DNA from: Jatrophihabitans endophyticus
GTDB taxonomy: Bacteria; Actinomycetota; Actinomycetes; Mycobacteriales; Jatrophihabitantaceae
Length of the DNA stretch: 64,000 nt
NCBI RefSeq assembly: GCF_900129455.1
Contig: NZ_FQVU01000004.1
Location: 310,001-374,000 of the forward strand
Direction: 5' to 3'
Shown here: one piece after another, positions 25,070 to 34,030 of the stretch
Numbering within the stretch: position 1 is the stretch's first letter
Layout: each line of letters opens with the position of its first letter
The notes under the pieces: generated by a model
Seen by the model: only the letters and a program-made list of their open reading frames with translations
What the model was told of the DNA's origin: nothing
The model's database searches: none
Made by a program: the position numbers and the translations under genes

Positions 25070-26248
25070 ATGCGTGACGCGGTGATCGTCGACATCGTCC
25101 GGACGGCCTCCGGGCGCGGCAAGCAGGGGGGCGCGCTGTCGGGCGTCCACCCCGTCGACCTGCTGGCCGAGACCCTGCGCGCGTTGGTCGTGCGCACCGG
25201 CATCGACCCGGGTCTGGTGGACGACGTCATCGTCGGCTGCGTGTCGCAGGTCGGTCAGCAGTCGGTCAACGTCGGGCGGCACGCCGTGCTCGCCGCCGGC
25301 TTCCCCGAGAGCGTGCCCGCCACCACCATCGACCGGCAGTGCGGGTCCAGCCAGCAGGCCGTGCACTTCGCGGCGCAGGGCATCGCGGCCGGTGCGTACG
25401 ACGTCGCGATCGCCTGCGGCGTCGAGTCGATGTCGCGGGTGCCGATGTTCTCCAACACGCAGGGCCAGGACTACCTGGGTGCCGGCGTCGCCGCCCGCTA
25501 CCCGGACGGCCTGGTGCCGCAGGGCGTCTCCGCCGAGCTGATCGCGCAGCGCTGGAAGTTCGACCGCGAGGCGTTGGACGAGTACTCGGCGACCTCGCAC
25601 GCACGGGCAGCCGCCGCAGCCGGCGCCGGGCAGTTCGCCGACGAGATCGTGCCCGTCACGACCGGGTCGGCACGTCACGAGGTCGACGAGACCGTCCGCC
25701 CGACGACCACGGTCGAAGGGCTGGCCGGCCTGCGCTCGTCGTTCCGCAGCGACGAGTACGTGCAGCGCTTCCCCGAGCTGGAATGGCACATCACGCCCGG
25801 CAACTCCTCGCCGCTGAGCGACGGCGCCTCTGCCGCGCTCGTCGTGGCCGCCGACGTCGCCGAACGGCTGGGGCTGCGGCCGCGGGCCCGGGTCCACGCG
25901 ACGGCCGTCTGCGGCGACGATCCGGTCCTCATGCTCATGGGCGTGGTGCCGGCGACCCGCAAGGCGCTCGACCGCGCCGGCCTGCAGCTCGACGACATCG
26001 ACGCCTACGAGGTCAACGAGGCGTTCGCGCCCGTGCCGCTCGCGTGGGCGCGCGAGGTCGGTGCCGACCCCGCCCGGCTCAACCCCCGCGGCGGGGCCAT
26101 CGCGCTCGGCCACCCGCTCGGCGCGTCCGGCACCCGGCTCATGGCCACGCTGCTCAACCACCTCGAGCAGACCGGCGGACGGTACGGGCTGCAGACCATG
26201 TGCGAGGGCGGCGGCATGGCCAACGCGACGATCGTCGAGCGGCTCTAA
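25070..26248 (+). CDS. Acetyl-CoA acyltransferase (thiolase)
   Basis: This 392-residue thiolase is of family length. Nucleophile Cys91 (DRQCGSSQQAVHF), His348 (GHPLGASG) and the second catalytic Cys378 (CEGGGMAN) are intact, and the NEAFAP segment is present. It cleaves 3-ketoacyl-CoA to acetyl-CoA plus a shortened acyl-CoA. The ATG at 25070 follows ACAGGAG by six bases. Its TAA stop overlaps the ATG of the HSD10-like gene. It supplies the last step of the degradation encoded by the operon. Confidence 0.93.
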   Translation: MRDAVIVDIVRTASGRGKQGGALSGVHPVDLLAETLRALVVRTGIDPGLVDDVIVGCVSQVGQQSVNVGRHAVLAAGFPESVPATTIDRQCGSSQQAVHFAAQGIAAGAYDVAIACGVESMSRVPMFSNTQGQDYLGAGVAARYPDGLVPQGVSAELIAQRWKFDREALDEYSATSHARAAAAAGAGQFADEIVPVTTGSARHEVDETVRPTTTVEGLAGLRSSFRSDEYVQRFPELEWHITPGNSSPLSDGASAALVVAADVAERLGLRPRARVHATAVCGDDPVLMLMGVVPATRKALDRAGLQLDDIDAYEVNEAFAPVPLAWAREVGADPARLNPRGGAIALGHPLGASGTRLMATLLNHLEQTGGRYGLQTMCEGGGMANATIVERL

Positions 26249-27012
26249 TGCGCCTGGACGCTGGCGCCGCGCTCGTCACCGGTGGCGCGTCGGGCCTCGG
26301 TCTCGCCACCGTCGAGCGGCTCGCCGCCGCCGGGGCCGACGTGGTGCTGCTCGACCTGCCGTCCTCCGCCGGTATCGAGGTCGCCGACCGGCTCGGCGAC
26401 CGGGTGCGGTTCGCCGCCGCCGACGTCACCGACGAGGCGGCCGTGACCGCCGCGCTCGACGCGGTCGCGGCCACCGGCCGGCCGCTGCGGGTCGTCGTCA
26501 ACTGCGCGGGCATCGGGCCGCCGGCGAAGGTCGTGAGCCGGCGCGGCCCGTATCCGCTCGAGCTGTTCCGTAAGATCGTCGAGGTCAACCTGATCGGCAC
26601 CTTCAACGTCGTCCGGCTCGCCGCGGAGCGCATCCTGGCCGAGGACCGCGACGGCGAGGAGCGCGGCGTCATCGTGAACACCGCGTCGGTGGCGGCCTTC
26701 GACGGCCAGATCGGGCAGGCCGGCTACTCGGCGTCCAAGGCCGGTATCGCCGGGATGACGCTGCCGATCGCGCGCGAGCTGGCCGAGCGGCAGGTGCGGG
26801 TCGTGACGATCGCGCCGGGGCTGTTCGAGACGCCGCTGCTCGCCTCCCTGCCCGACGAGGCCAAGGCGTCGCTGGCCGAGCAGGTGCCGCACCCGAGCCG
26901 GCTCGGCCGCCCCGACGAGTACGCGATGCTCGTCGAGCACATCGTCGCCAACCCGATGCTCAACGGCGAGGTCGTCCGGCTCGACGGGTCGATCCGGATG
27001 GGCGCGCGGTGA
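26248..27012 (+). CDS. HSD10-type 3-hydroxyacyl-CoA dehydrogenase (SDR)
   Basis: This 254-residue SDR matches type 2 3-hydroxyacyl-CoA dehydrogenase (HSD17B10) through most of its length, including NTASVAAFDGQIGQAGYSASKAG and the PSRLGRP...NGEVVRLDGSIRM ending (shortened). The catalytic set is Ser147, Tyr160 and Lys164. Family members oxidise 3-hydroxyacyl-CoA and 2-methyl-3-hydroxybutyryl-CoA with NAD, so it could serve isoleucine-type or branched acyl-CoA breakdown. The start overlaps the thiolase stop (TAATG). Confidence 0.9.
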   Translation: MRLDAGAALVTGGASGLGLATVERLAAAGADVVLLDLPSSAGIEVADRLGDRVRFAAADVTDEAAVTAALDAVAATGRPLRVVVNCAGIGPPAKVVSRRGPYPLELFRKIVEVNLIGTFNVVRLAAERILAEDRDGEERGVIVNTASVAAFDGQIGQAGYSASKAGIAGMTLPIARELAERQVRVVTIAPGLFETPLLASLPDEAKASLAEQVPHPSRLGRPDEYAMLVEHIVANPMLNGEVVRLDGSIRMGAR

Positions 27013-27878
27013 CCGGCGGGGCCGACCCCGCCGGCGGCTACGAGACGCTGCGCTACGCCGTCGCCGACGGCATCGCCACGGTGACGCTGCACCGGCCCGA
27101 CCGGCTCAACGCGTTCGTCGACCGGATGGGCGACGAGCTCATGCACGTCGCCGATCGCTTCGACGGTGACGACGACGTACGGGCCGTGGTGTTCACCGGC
27201 TCCGGTCGCGCGTACTGCGCGGGCGCCGACCTCGCCGGCGGCGGGGAGATCTTCGAGCGGCACGGCGGCGACGCCGGCTTCGACATGGAGCGCTTCGCCG
27301 ACTACGGCGGCACCATCACCCGCCGCTTCTTCGACGCCCGCAAGCCGCTCATCGCCGCGGTCAACGGCCCGGCCGTGGGGCTCGGGGTGACGATGACGCT
27401 GCCGATGGACATCCGGCTCGCCGCGGAGTCCGCCCGCTTCGGCTTCGTCTTCGCCCGGCGCGGCCTCGTGCCCGAGGCGTGCTCGTCGTGGTTCCTGCCG
27501 CGGCTCGTCGGGATCGCCCAGGCCGCCGAGTGGACGTACTCGGGCCGGGTCTTCGACGCCGCCGAGGCGCTGCGGGGCGGGCTGGTGCGCAGCGTGCATC
27601 CCGACGCCGAGCTGCTGCCCGCCGCCTACCGGCTGGCCGCCGAGCTCACCGAGCACAGCGCACCGGTCGCGGTGGCGCTGACGCGCCACATGATGTGGAC
27701 GATGCTGGGCGCGGCCTCGCCGGCGGAGGCGCACCTGCTGGACTCGCGCGGCATCTACCACCTGGGGACGAGTCGCGACGCCAAGGAGGGGGTGGCCGCG
27801 TTCGTCGAGAAGCGGGAGGCGCGCTTCCCCCTGCGGGTGTCCGGCGACGTCCCCGCCGTGTTCGACGACTGGAGCTGA
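27009..27878 (+). CDS. Enoyl-CoA hydratase/isomerase family protein, copy 2
   Basis: This is a 289-residue crotonase with oxyanion-hole segments GRAYCAGADL and AVNGPAVGLGVTMTLPMD and the region RRGLVPEACSSWFLPRLVG. The last is typical of isomerase-like or longer-chain hydratases. The GTG start overlaps the stop of the HSD10-like gene by four bases. A second crotonase beside copy 1 suggests two hydration or isomerisation steps, or a double-bond shift needed for the operon's substrate. Confidence 0.88.
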   Translation: MTGGADPAGGYETLRYAVADGIATVTLHRPDRLNAFVDRMGDELMHVADRFDGDDDVRAVVFTGSGRAYCAGADLAGGGEIFERHGGDAGFDMERFADYGGTITRRFFDARKPLIAAVNGPAVGLGVTMTLPMDIRLAAESARFGFVFARRGLVPEACSSWFLPRLVGIAQAAEWTYSGRVFDAAEALRGGLVRSVHPDAELLPAAYRLAAELTEHSAPVAVALTRHMMWTMLGAASPAEAHLLDSRGIYHLGTSRDAKEGVAAFVEKREARFPLRVSGDVPAVFDDWS

Positions 27879-27884
27879 CGCCCC

Positions 27885-29087
27885 GTGGACTTCGAGTACG
27901 ACGAGCGCACGCAGGAGCTCCGCGCCCGGCTGACCGACTTCATGGCCGAGTTCGTGTACCCGGCCGAGCCGCTGTTCGCCGACGACGCCACGAGCGGCTG
28001 GGAGCGGCCCGCGGTCATGGCCGAGCTGCGGGCGGCCGCAAGGGAACGCGGGCTCTGGAACCTCTTCCTGCCGCACCACTCGGACGGCGCGGGGCTCACG
28101 AACCTGCAGTACGCACCGCTGGCCGAGATCACCGGCCGCAGCCCCGAGATCGCGCCCGAGGTCTTCAACTGCAACCCGCCCGACACCGGCAACATGGAGT
28201 TGCTGAGCCTCTTCGGCACGCCGGCGCAGCAGGAACGCTGGCTGCGGCCGCTGCTCGCCGGTGAGATCAAGTCGGCGTTCTGCATGACCGAGCCCGACGT
28301 CTCGTCGTCGGATCCGGCGAACCTGGGCGCCCAGGCGGTGCGCGACGGCGACGAGTACGTCCTCACCGGCCGCAAGTGGTGGTCGACCGGTGGCATGAGC
28401 GAGGACTGCCGGGTGCTCGTCGTCATGTGCGTGACCGACCCGGACGCGTCGACGCGCGACCGCTTCAGCATGCTGCTCGTCCCGCGCGAGGCGGCCGGCG
28501 TGTCGGCCGTGCGCGGGTTGAGCATCTTCGGCTACGACCACCGCACCAGCGGCGGCCACGCGGAGATGTCCTTCGACGGGGTGCGGGTGCCCGCCGCGGA
28601 CGTCCTCGGCGAGGTCGGCAAGGGGTCGGCCATGGCGCAGGCGCGGCTCGGCCCCGGCCGCATCCACCACTGCATGCGGATGATCGGCATGGCCGAGCGG
28701 GCCGTGGACCTGATGTGCGAACGGGCCACCCGGCGCTCGACGTTCGGCCGGTTGCTCGGCGAGCACGGTGTGGTGCAGCAGTGGATCGCCGACGCCCGGG
28801 TGCAGATCGAGCAGCTGCGCCTGCTGGTCCTGCGCACCGCGTGGCTGATCGACACCCGCGGGGCCCGCGAGGCCCGTCGCGACATCTCGGCCATCAAGGT
28901 CGCCGCGCCGCAGGCCGTCGAGTCGATCCTGGACCGCGCCATCCAGATCCACGGTGCCGCAGGCATGACCGCCGACCTGCCGCTGGCCATGCTGTGGGCC
29001 CAGGCCCGCACGATGCGCTTCATCGACGGGCCGGACGAGGTGCACCGCATGGTGCTGGCGAAGCGCGAGCTCGCCCGCTTCGCCTGA
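27885..29087 (+). CDS. Acyl-CoA dehydrogenase, ACAD10/11-like
   Basis: This 400-residue flavoprotein has the ACAD N-terminal helical domain, the FAD-contact beta domain (CMTEPDVSSSDPANL, then GRKWWSTGG) and the C-terminal helical domain with QIHGAAGM. The sequence is closest in style to the ACAD10/11 group, which prefers branched or very long substrates. It oxidises acyl-CoA to 2-enoyl-CoA. The GTG start lies six bases after the crotonase stop. It is the last gene before the internal promoter at 29091-29119. Confidence 0.9.
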   Translation: MDFEYDERTQELRARLTDFMAEFVYPAEPLFADDATSGWERPAVMAELRAAARERGLWNLFLPHHSDGAGLTNLQYAPLAEITGRSPEIAPEVFNCNPPDTGNMELLSLFGTPAQQERWLRPLLAGEIKSAFCMTEPDVSSSDPANLGAQAVRDGDEYVLTGRKWWSTGGMSEDCRVLVVMCVTDPDASTRDRFSMLLVPREAAGVSAVRGLSIFGYDHRTSGGHAEMSFDGVRVPAADVLGEVGKGSAMAQARLGPGRIHHCMRMIGMAERAVDLMCERATRRSTFGRLLGEHGVVQQWIADARVQIEQLRLLVLRTAWLIDTRGAREARRDISAIKVAAPQAVESILDRAIQIHGAAGMTADLPLAMLWAQARTMRFIDGPDEVHRMVLAKRELARFA

Positions 29088-29090
29088 TCC

Positions 29091-29134
29091 TTGACCACCC
29101 CCGAGCGCCGACCTAGACTGAACGAGCGCTAAGT
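29091..29134 (+). promoter_or_regulatory. Promoter with overlapping TetR operator
   Basis: TTGACC (29091-29096) and TAGACT (29114-29119) are 17 bases apart, a good -35/-10 pair. ACTGAACGAGCGCTAAGT (29117-29134) overlaps the -10 and start region and matches 15 of 18 positions of the perfect palindrome at 23342-23359. It drives the acyl-CoA dehydrogenase and the ferredoxin oxidoreductase genes. Confidence 0.65.
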
Positions 29135-29192
29135 CGGTAGAGCCAGGGATCCGCCACCCGCTCCCGGCGCAGAATCGTCCGAAAGGTTGATC

Positions 29193-30350
29193 ATGCAGCG
29201 ACATCTCTACGAGCCCGACCACGACGCCTACCGCGAGGCCGTCCGCGAGTTCGTCGACCGCGAGGTCGTCGGCAACGTGGAGCACTGGGAGGAGCAGCGG
29301 CTCATCGACCGCTCGGTGTGGATGGCGGCCGGCAAGCAGGGCGTCATCGGGCTCAGTGCCCCCGAGGAGTTCGGCGGTGCGGGGCAGCTGCGCGACTACC
29401 GCTTCCGCAACGTGGTGATGGAGGAGCTGAGCCGGGTCGGCGCGACCGGGCTCGCGTCGAGCTTCTCGCTGCAGGACGACATCGCCATCCCCTACATCGC
29501 GTCACTGGGAACGCCCGAGCAGCGCGAGCGCTGGCTGCCGCGGATGGTGAGCGGCGAGCTCATCGGCGCCATCGCGATGACCGAGCCGGGCACGGGCAGC
29601 GACCTGCGCGGCATCCGCACCGCCGCCGTCGCCACCGACGGCGGCTGGCGGGTCTCCGGCGCGAAGACCTTCATCACCAGCGGCATCCAGTCCGACCTGG
29701 TGATCGTCGTGGCCCGGACGGGCGCGCCGGGGGAGCGGTCCGCGCACAGCCTGCTCGTGGTCGAGGAGGGCATGGCCGGCTTCAGCCGCGGCCGCAAGCT
29801 GCGCAAGATGGGGCTGCACTCGCAAGACACCGCCGAGCTGTTCTTCGACGACGTCTTCGTCCCCACCGAGAACCTGCTCGGCGAGCTCGGCGGCGGCCTC
29901 GACCAGCTCAAGAAGCACCTGCCCCTGGAACGGCTGTCGATCGCGGCCGCGGCGGTGGCCGGCTCGACGGCGGTGCTCGACGCGACGCTCGCCTACGTCC
30001 GCGAACGCGAGGCGTTCGGCCAGCGCATCGCCGACTTCCAGAACACCCGCTTCGTCCTCGCCGAGGTCGCGACCGAGCTCGACGTCACCCGCTCCTACGT
30101 CGACGACGTCATCCGCGCGTGGAACGACGGGACGCTCACCGTGGTCGACGCCGCCAAGGCGAAGTGGTGGGCGTCGGAGGTGCAGAACCGGCTCGTGGAT
30201 CGCTGCCTGCAGCTCTTCGGTGGCTACGGTTGGATGGAGGAGTACCCGGTCTCGCGCGCCTACCAGGACGCCCGCATCCAGAAGATCTTCGGCGGCACGA
30301 ACGAAATCATGAAGGAGATCATCGGCCGTGACCTTGTCGGGAAGCGCTGA
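29193..30350 (+). CDS. Acyl-CoA dehydrogenase
   Basis: This 385-residue acyl-CoA dehydrogenase has the motif AMTEPGTGSDLRGIRTAA, FITSGIQSDLVIVVART for flavin contact, and FGGYGWMEEYPVSRAYQDARI with IFGGTNEIMKE at the end. The MCAD catalytic Glu position in that last motif is Gly, so the base probably sits in the earlier helix, as in isovaleryl- and long-chain enzymes. ATG 29193 is preferred over TTG 29187 because GAAAGG is six bases before it. Electrons would pass to ETF. Confidence 0.92.
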   Translation: MQRHLYEPDHDAYREAVREFVDREVVGNVEHWEEQRLIDRSVWMAAGKQGVIGLSAPEEFGGAGQLRDYRFRNVVMEELSRVGATGLASSFSLQDDIAIPYIASLGTPEQRERWLPRMVSGELIGAIAMTEPGTGSDLRGIRTAAVATDGGWRVSGAKTFITSGIQSDLVIVVARTGAPGERSAHSLLVVEEGMAGFSRGRKLRKMGLHSQDTAELFFDDVFVPTENLLGELGGGLDQLKKHLPLERLSIAAAAVAGSTAVLDATLAYVREREAFGQRIADFQNTRFVLAEVATELDVTRSYVDDVIRAWNDGTLTVVDAAKAKWWASEVQNRLVDRCLQLFGGYGWMEEYPVSRAYQDARIQKIFGGTNEIMKEIIGRDLVGKR

Positions 30351-33300
30351 CCGGGTGAGCTCGCCGGCGAAGCCCGACCAGGCACGACGCGACGACACCG
30401 TGGCGACGACGGGTGGCGCCACGGGCGGCGCGACCCCGCCGCCTTTCTCGCTCGACGACCGGTTCGCCGTCGTCGAGGGCGAGGTCTACCTGACCGGCGT
30501 CCAGGCGCTGGTGCGGGTGCTGCTCGACCAGCGACGGCGCGACGCCCGCCTCGGGCTGCGCACCGCCGGCTTCGTCAGCGGCTACCCCGGCTCGCCGCTC
30601 GGCGGCGTCGACCTCGAGCTGAACCGCCGCGCCGCGCTGCTCGCCGAGCACGACATCCGCCACCAGCCCGGCCTGAACGAGGACCTCGCCGCCACCGCCA
30701 TCTGGGGCGCGCAGACCGCGGGGACGCTGCCCGCGCCGTTGTACGACGGCGTCTTCGGCATGTGGTATGGCAAGTCGCCCGGCGTCGACCGCACCGGCGA
30801 CGCGTTCCGGCACGGCAACATCGGCGGCGTCGCCGAGTACGGCGGTGTCCTCGCGGTGGCCGGCGACGACCCCGACGCGCGCTCGACGAACTTCCCGACC
30901 GACACCAACGGCGCGTTCCACGACTGGGCGATGCCGATCCTGTTCCCCGGCACCATGCAGGACGTCATCGACCTGGGGCTGCACGGCTACGCGCTGTCGC
31001 GCGCCGCCGGCGTGTGGGTCGCGTTCAAGATGGTCACCGACATCGCCGACGGCTCGGGGACGGCGCACGTCGGACCCGACCGCGTCGACCCGATCGTCCC
31101 GAGCGTCACCCTCGACGGCCGGCCGTTCCGGCCGCAGCTGCGCGTCGGCACCCCCGGCCCGCCCATGCGCGAGGCGGAGCGCGACCTGTTCTCCGCGCGC
31201 ACCGAGCTCGCCGCCCGCTACGTCGAGCTGAACGGGCTGAACCCGGTGGTCGTCGACCCGCCGGACGCCCGCATCGGCATCGTGGCCCCGGGCAAGGCGT
31301 ACACCGACCTCCGCGAGGCGCTCACCACCCTGGGGCTCGACCACGACGACCTGGTCCGCGCCGGCGTCCGCATCAAGAAGGTGTCCGCGCTGTCGCCGGT
31401 GGCCGCGTCCGAGTGGCGCGCGTTCGCCGCCGGACTGCAGGAGATCGTCGTCGTCGAGGAGAAGCGCCCGTTCCTGGAGCGCTTCCTGCGCGACGCGCTC
31501 TACGGGCAGCCCGCGGCGCCGGCCATCGTCGGCAAGCGCGACGAGCGCGACGAGGCCTTCCTGCCGATCTCCGGCGAGCTGACGGCGGCGCTCGTCGCCC
31601 GCGTCCTCGGGCCGCGACTGCACGACCGGTGGGGCCTCGACGTCCGGCTGCCGCAGGTGGCCCGGGAACGCACGCTGCTGCCGCTGTCGACGGCGCGTAC
31701 CCCGTACTTCTGCTCGGGCTGCCCCCACAACCGCTCGCTCGTCGTGCCCGAGGGCAGCCTGGTCGGCTCCGGCATCGGCTGCCACATCCTGCAGCTCGTC
31801 GTGCCGCGCCCCGAGTACGGCGAACTGGTCGGCTTCACGCAGATGGGCGCCGAGGGCGCGCAGTGGGTAGGCGCGTCGGCCTACACCGAGGCCGAGCACA
31901 TCTTCCAGAACATCGGCGACGGCACGTTCCACCACTCGGGCAGTCTCGGGCTGCGCTTCGCGGTGGCGAGCAAGGCCAACATCACCTACAAGCTGCTCTA
32001 CAACAGCGCGGTCGGCATGACCGGCGGCCAGGACGTCGAGGGCGCGATGACCGTGCCCGCGATCGCGGCGCTGCTCGAGGCCGAGGGCGTCGTGCGCACG
32101 ATCATCACCACCGACGACCCGAAGAAGTACCGCCGCACCAAGCTGCCGAAGAACGCGAGCGTGCGGCACCGCGACGACCTGGTCGAGGCGCAGGAGGAGC
32201 TCGCCGCGCTGACCGGCGTCACCGTGCTGATCCACGACCAGCAGTGCGCCGCCGAGAAGCGTCGGCTGCGCAAGCGGGCCAAGCAGGCCGAGCCCACGAC
32301 CCGCATCATGATCAACGACCGGGTGTGCGAGGGCTGCGGCGACTGCAACAGCAAGTCGCAGTGCCTGAGCGTGCAGCCCCTCGAGACCGAGTTCGGCCGC
32401 AAGACGACCATCCACCAGTCGTCGTGCAACCTCGACTACTCGTGCGCCAACGGCGACTGCCCCTCGTTCGTGTCCGTCGACGTCGAGAACGCGAAGAAGG
32501 CCGGCACGGCGGTACGGCTGCCGTCGGTGCCGCTGGTCGACCCGGTCGCGGTCGTGCCCACCGACGCGGTGAACATCCACATGACCGGCATCGGCGGCAC
32601 CGGTGTCGTCACCACCAGCCAGATCATGGCCACCGCCGCTGTGCTCGACGGGCACCAGGTGCGCAACCTCGACCTCACCGGGTCGTCGCAGAAGGCGGGG
32701 CCGGTCGTCTCGCAGCTGCAGCTGTTCACCGGCGACGTCGAGCCCGCGACGACCATCCCCGCCGGTGGCGCCGACGTCTTCCTCGCCTTCGACCTGCTGG
32801 CGTCGGTGAGCGAACCCAACCTCGCGAAGGGCGACCCGCAGCGCACCGTCGTGGTCGCGTCCTCGTCCGTCGCACCGACGGGCCAGATGGCCTACAACTC
32901 CGCGATCCCGCTGCCCTCCGTCGCCGAGCTGCGCACGATGCTCGACGGCGTCAGCCGGGCGACCGAGAACGTCTACGTCGACGCCGAGGCGCTGGCGCGG
33001 GCCGTCTTCGGCACCCACATGGTCGCCAACTCCATCCTGATCGGGGCCGCGCACCAGGCCGGCGCGCTGCCGCTGTCCACGTCGTCGCTCGAGCAGGCGA
33101 TCCGGCTCAACGGCACCGCGGTCGACAAGAACCTGGCCGCGTTCGCGTGGGGTCGGGCCGCCGTGCTCGACCCGGCGGGGACGGCGGAGGTCGTCGCGAA
33201 GGCCAAGGCCGCCGCGGCGCGGCAGGTGGCCGTCGACGAGCGCGCGGCCGCGCTGGCGGGCGGGGTCGAGGGCGTCGACGACGAGCTGCGGCGGTTGCTC

Positions 33301-33966
33301 ACCGTCCGCGTCGCCGACCTCATCGGCTTCCAGAACGAGCGGTACGCCCGCCGCTACCTGCGCGTGGTGCGCGCCGCGGTCGACGCCGAGCGGCGGGTGG
33401 CCGGGGCTCCCGGCGACCTCGCCCGCGCCGTCGCGGCGGGCCTGCACAAGCTGATGGCCTACAAGGACGAGTACGAGGTGGCCCGGCTGCACCTGCTCGA
33501 CTCCGCGCAGGACGCGGTGGTGACCGAGTTCGGCGAGGGCGCGGTCGCGTCGCTGCTGCTGCACCCGCCGGCGCTGCGTGCCCTCGGCATGAAGCGCAAG
33601 ATCAAGCTGGGACCGCGTTATACCCCGGTCATGCGGGGCCTGCGGGGCATGAAGGCCGTGCGTGGCACGCCGTTGGACGTCTTCGGGTACGCCGAGGTCC
33701 GGCGCGTCGAGCGGGCGCTCGTGCAGCAGTACACCGCGATGATCGAGTCCGGCCTGCGCGGCCTCACCGCCGAACGGCTGCCGGCGCTCACCGAGCTCGC
33801 GGCCGCGCCGCAGGACGTCCGCGGCTACGAGCACATCAAGCTGCGCAACGTCGCGGCCTACGTCGACCGCGTGCGCACGCTCAGCGCGGCGGCCGGGGCG
33901 GACCCGAGCCTGGGCGACGGGCCGCTCACGCGGCTCTCGGCCCGTCCGGCCGAGCAGCCGGGCTGA
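30328..33966 (+). CDS. Indolepyruvate ferredoxin oxidoreductase family protein (fused, TPP and Fe-S)
   Basis: This 1212-residue protein joins the TPP-dependent alpha part (about 1-640), an Fe-S segment with Cys667, Cys670, Cys673 and Cys679 and then Cys700, Cys706 and Cys711, the gamma-type domain (MTGIGGTGVVTTSQI, about 750-930) and a C-terminal DUF6537-like region. The family oxidatively decarboxylates 2-keto acids to acyl-CoA, passing electrons to ferredoxin. The GTG at 30328 overlaps the dehydrogenase gene by 23 bases and follows GAAGGAG; GTG 30355 is an alternative. Its place in an acyl-CoA operon suggests a 2-keto acid precursor or by-product, but the substrate is not evident. Confidence 0.9.
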   Translation: MTLSGSADRVSSPAKPDQARRDDTVATTGGATGGATPPPFSLDDRFAVVEGEVYLTGVQALVRVLLDQRRRDARLGLRTAGFVSGYPGSPLGGVDLELNRRAALLAEHDIRHQPGLNEDLAATAIWGAQTAGTLPAPLYDGVFGMWYGKSPGVDRTGDAFRHGNIGGVAEYGGVLAVAGDDPDARSTNFPTDTNGAFHDWAMPILFPGTMQDVIDLGLHGYALSRAAGVWVAFKMVTDIADGSGTAHVGPDRVDPIVPSVTLDGRPFRPQLRVGTPGPPMREAERDLFSARTELAARYVELNGLNPVVVDPPDARIGIVAPGKAYTDLREALTTLGLDHDDLVRAGVRIKKVSALSPVAASEWRAFAAGLQEIVVVEEKRPFLERFLRDALYGQPAAPAIVGKRDERDEAFLPISGELTAALVARVLGPRLHDRWGLDVRLPQVARERTLLPLSTARTPYFCSGCPHNRSLVVPEGSLVGSGIGCHILQLVVPRPEYGELVGFTQMGAEGAQWVGASAYTEAEHIFQNIGDGTFHHSGSLGLRFAVASKANITYKLLYNSAVGMTGGQDVEGAMTVPAIAALLEAEGVVRTIITTDDPKKYRRTKLPKNASVRHRDDLVEAQEELAALTGVTVLIHDQQCAAEKRRLRKRAKQAEPTTRIMINDRVCEGCGDCNSKSQCLSVQPLETEFGRKTTIHQSSCNLDYSCANGDCPSFVSVDVENAKKAGTAVRLPSVPLVDPVAVVPTDAVNIHMTGIGGTGVVTTSQIMATAAVLDGHQVRNLDLTGSSQKAGPVVSQLQLFTGDVEPATTIPAGGADVFLAFDLLASVSEPNLAKGDPQRTVVVASSSVAPTGQMAYNSAIPLPSVAELRTMLDGVSRATENVYVDAEALARAVFGTHMVANSILIGAAHQAGALPLSTSSLEQAIRLNGTAVDKNLAAFAWGRAAVLDPAGTAEVVAKAKAAAARQVAVDERAAALAGGVEGVDDELRRLLTVRVADLIGFQNERYARRYLRVVRAAVDAERRVAGAPGDLARAVAAGLHKLMAYKDEYEVARLHLLDSAQDAVVTEFGEGAVASLLLHPPALRALGMKRKIKLGPRYTPVMRGLRGMKAVRGTPLDVFGYAEVRRVERALVQQYTAMIESGLRGLTAERLPALTELAAAPQDVRGYEHIKLRNVAAYVDRVRTLSAAAGADPSLGDGPLTRLSARPAEQPG

Positions 33967-33979
33967 CCCCGCAAAACCA

Positions 33980-34029
33980 CCGCTTTTGGCGGCAGGACGC
34001 AGCATGCTGCGCCCTGCCGCCAAAAGCGG
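33980..34029. terminator. Long hairpin between the convergent IOR-type and mftD genes
   Basis: Perfect 17-base arms (CCGCTTTTGGCGGCAGG at 33980-33996, complement at 34013-34029) enclose a 16-base loop that itself contains the palindrome GCAGCATGCTGC. It lies between two convergent stops and serves as a bidirectional transcription terminator. The arms include TTTT/AAAA, so no separate U-tract is needed. Confidence 0.75.
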
Positions 34030-34030
34030 G

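Noticed and set aside
30319-34023. A minus-strand open frame of 1234 codons opposite the ferredoxin oxidoreductase gene
   Set aside because: It reads as Arg/Gly/Ala/His-rich low-complexity sequence, the usual shadow of a GC-rich gene in the opposite frame, while the plus strand has clear catalytic motifs.
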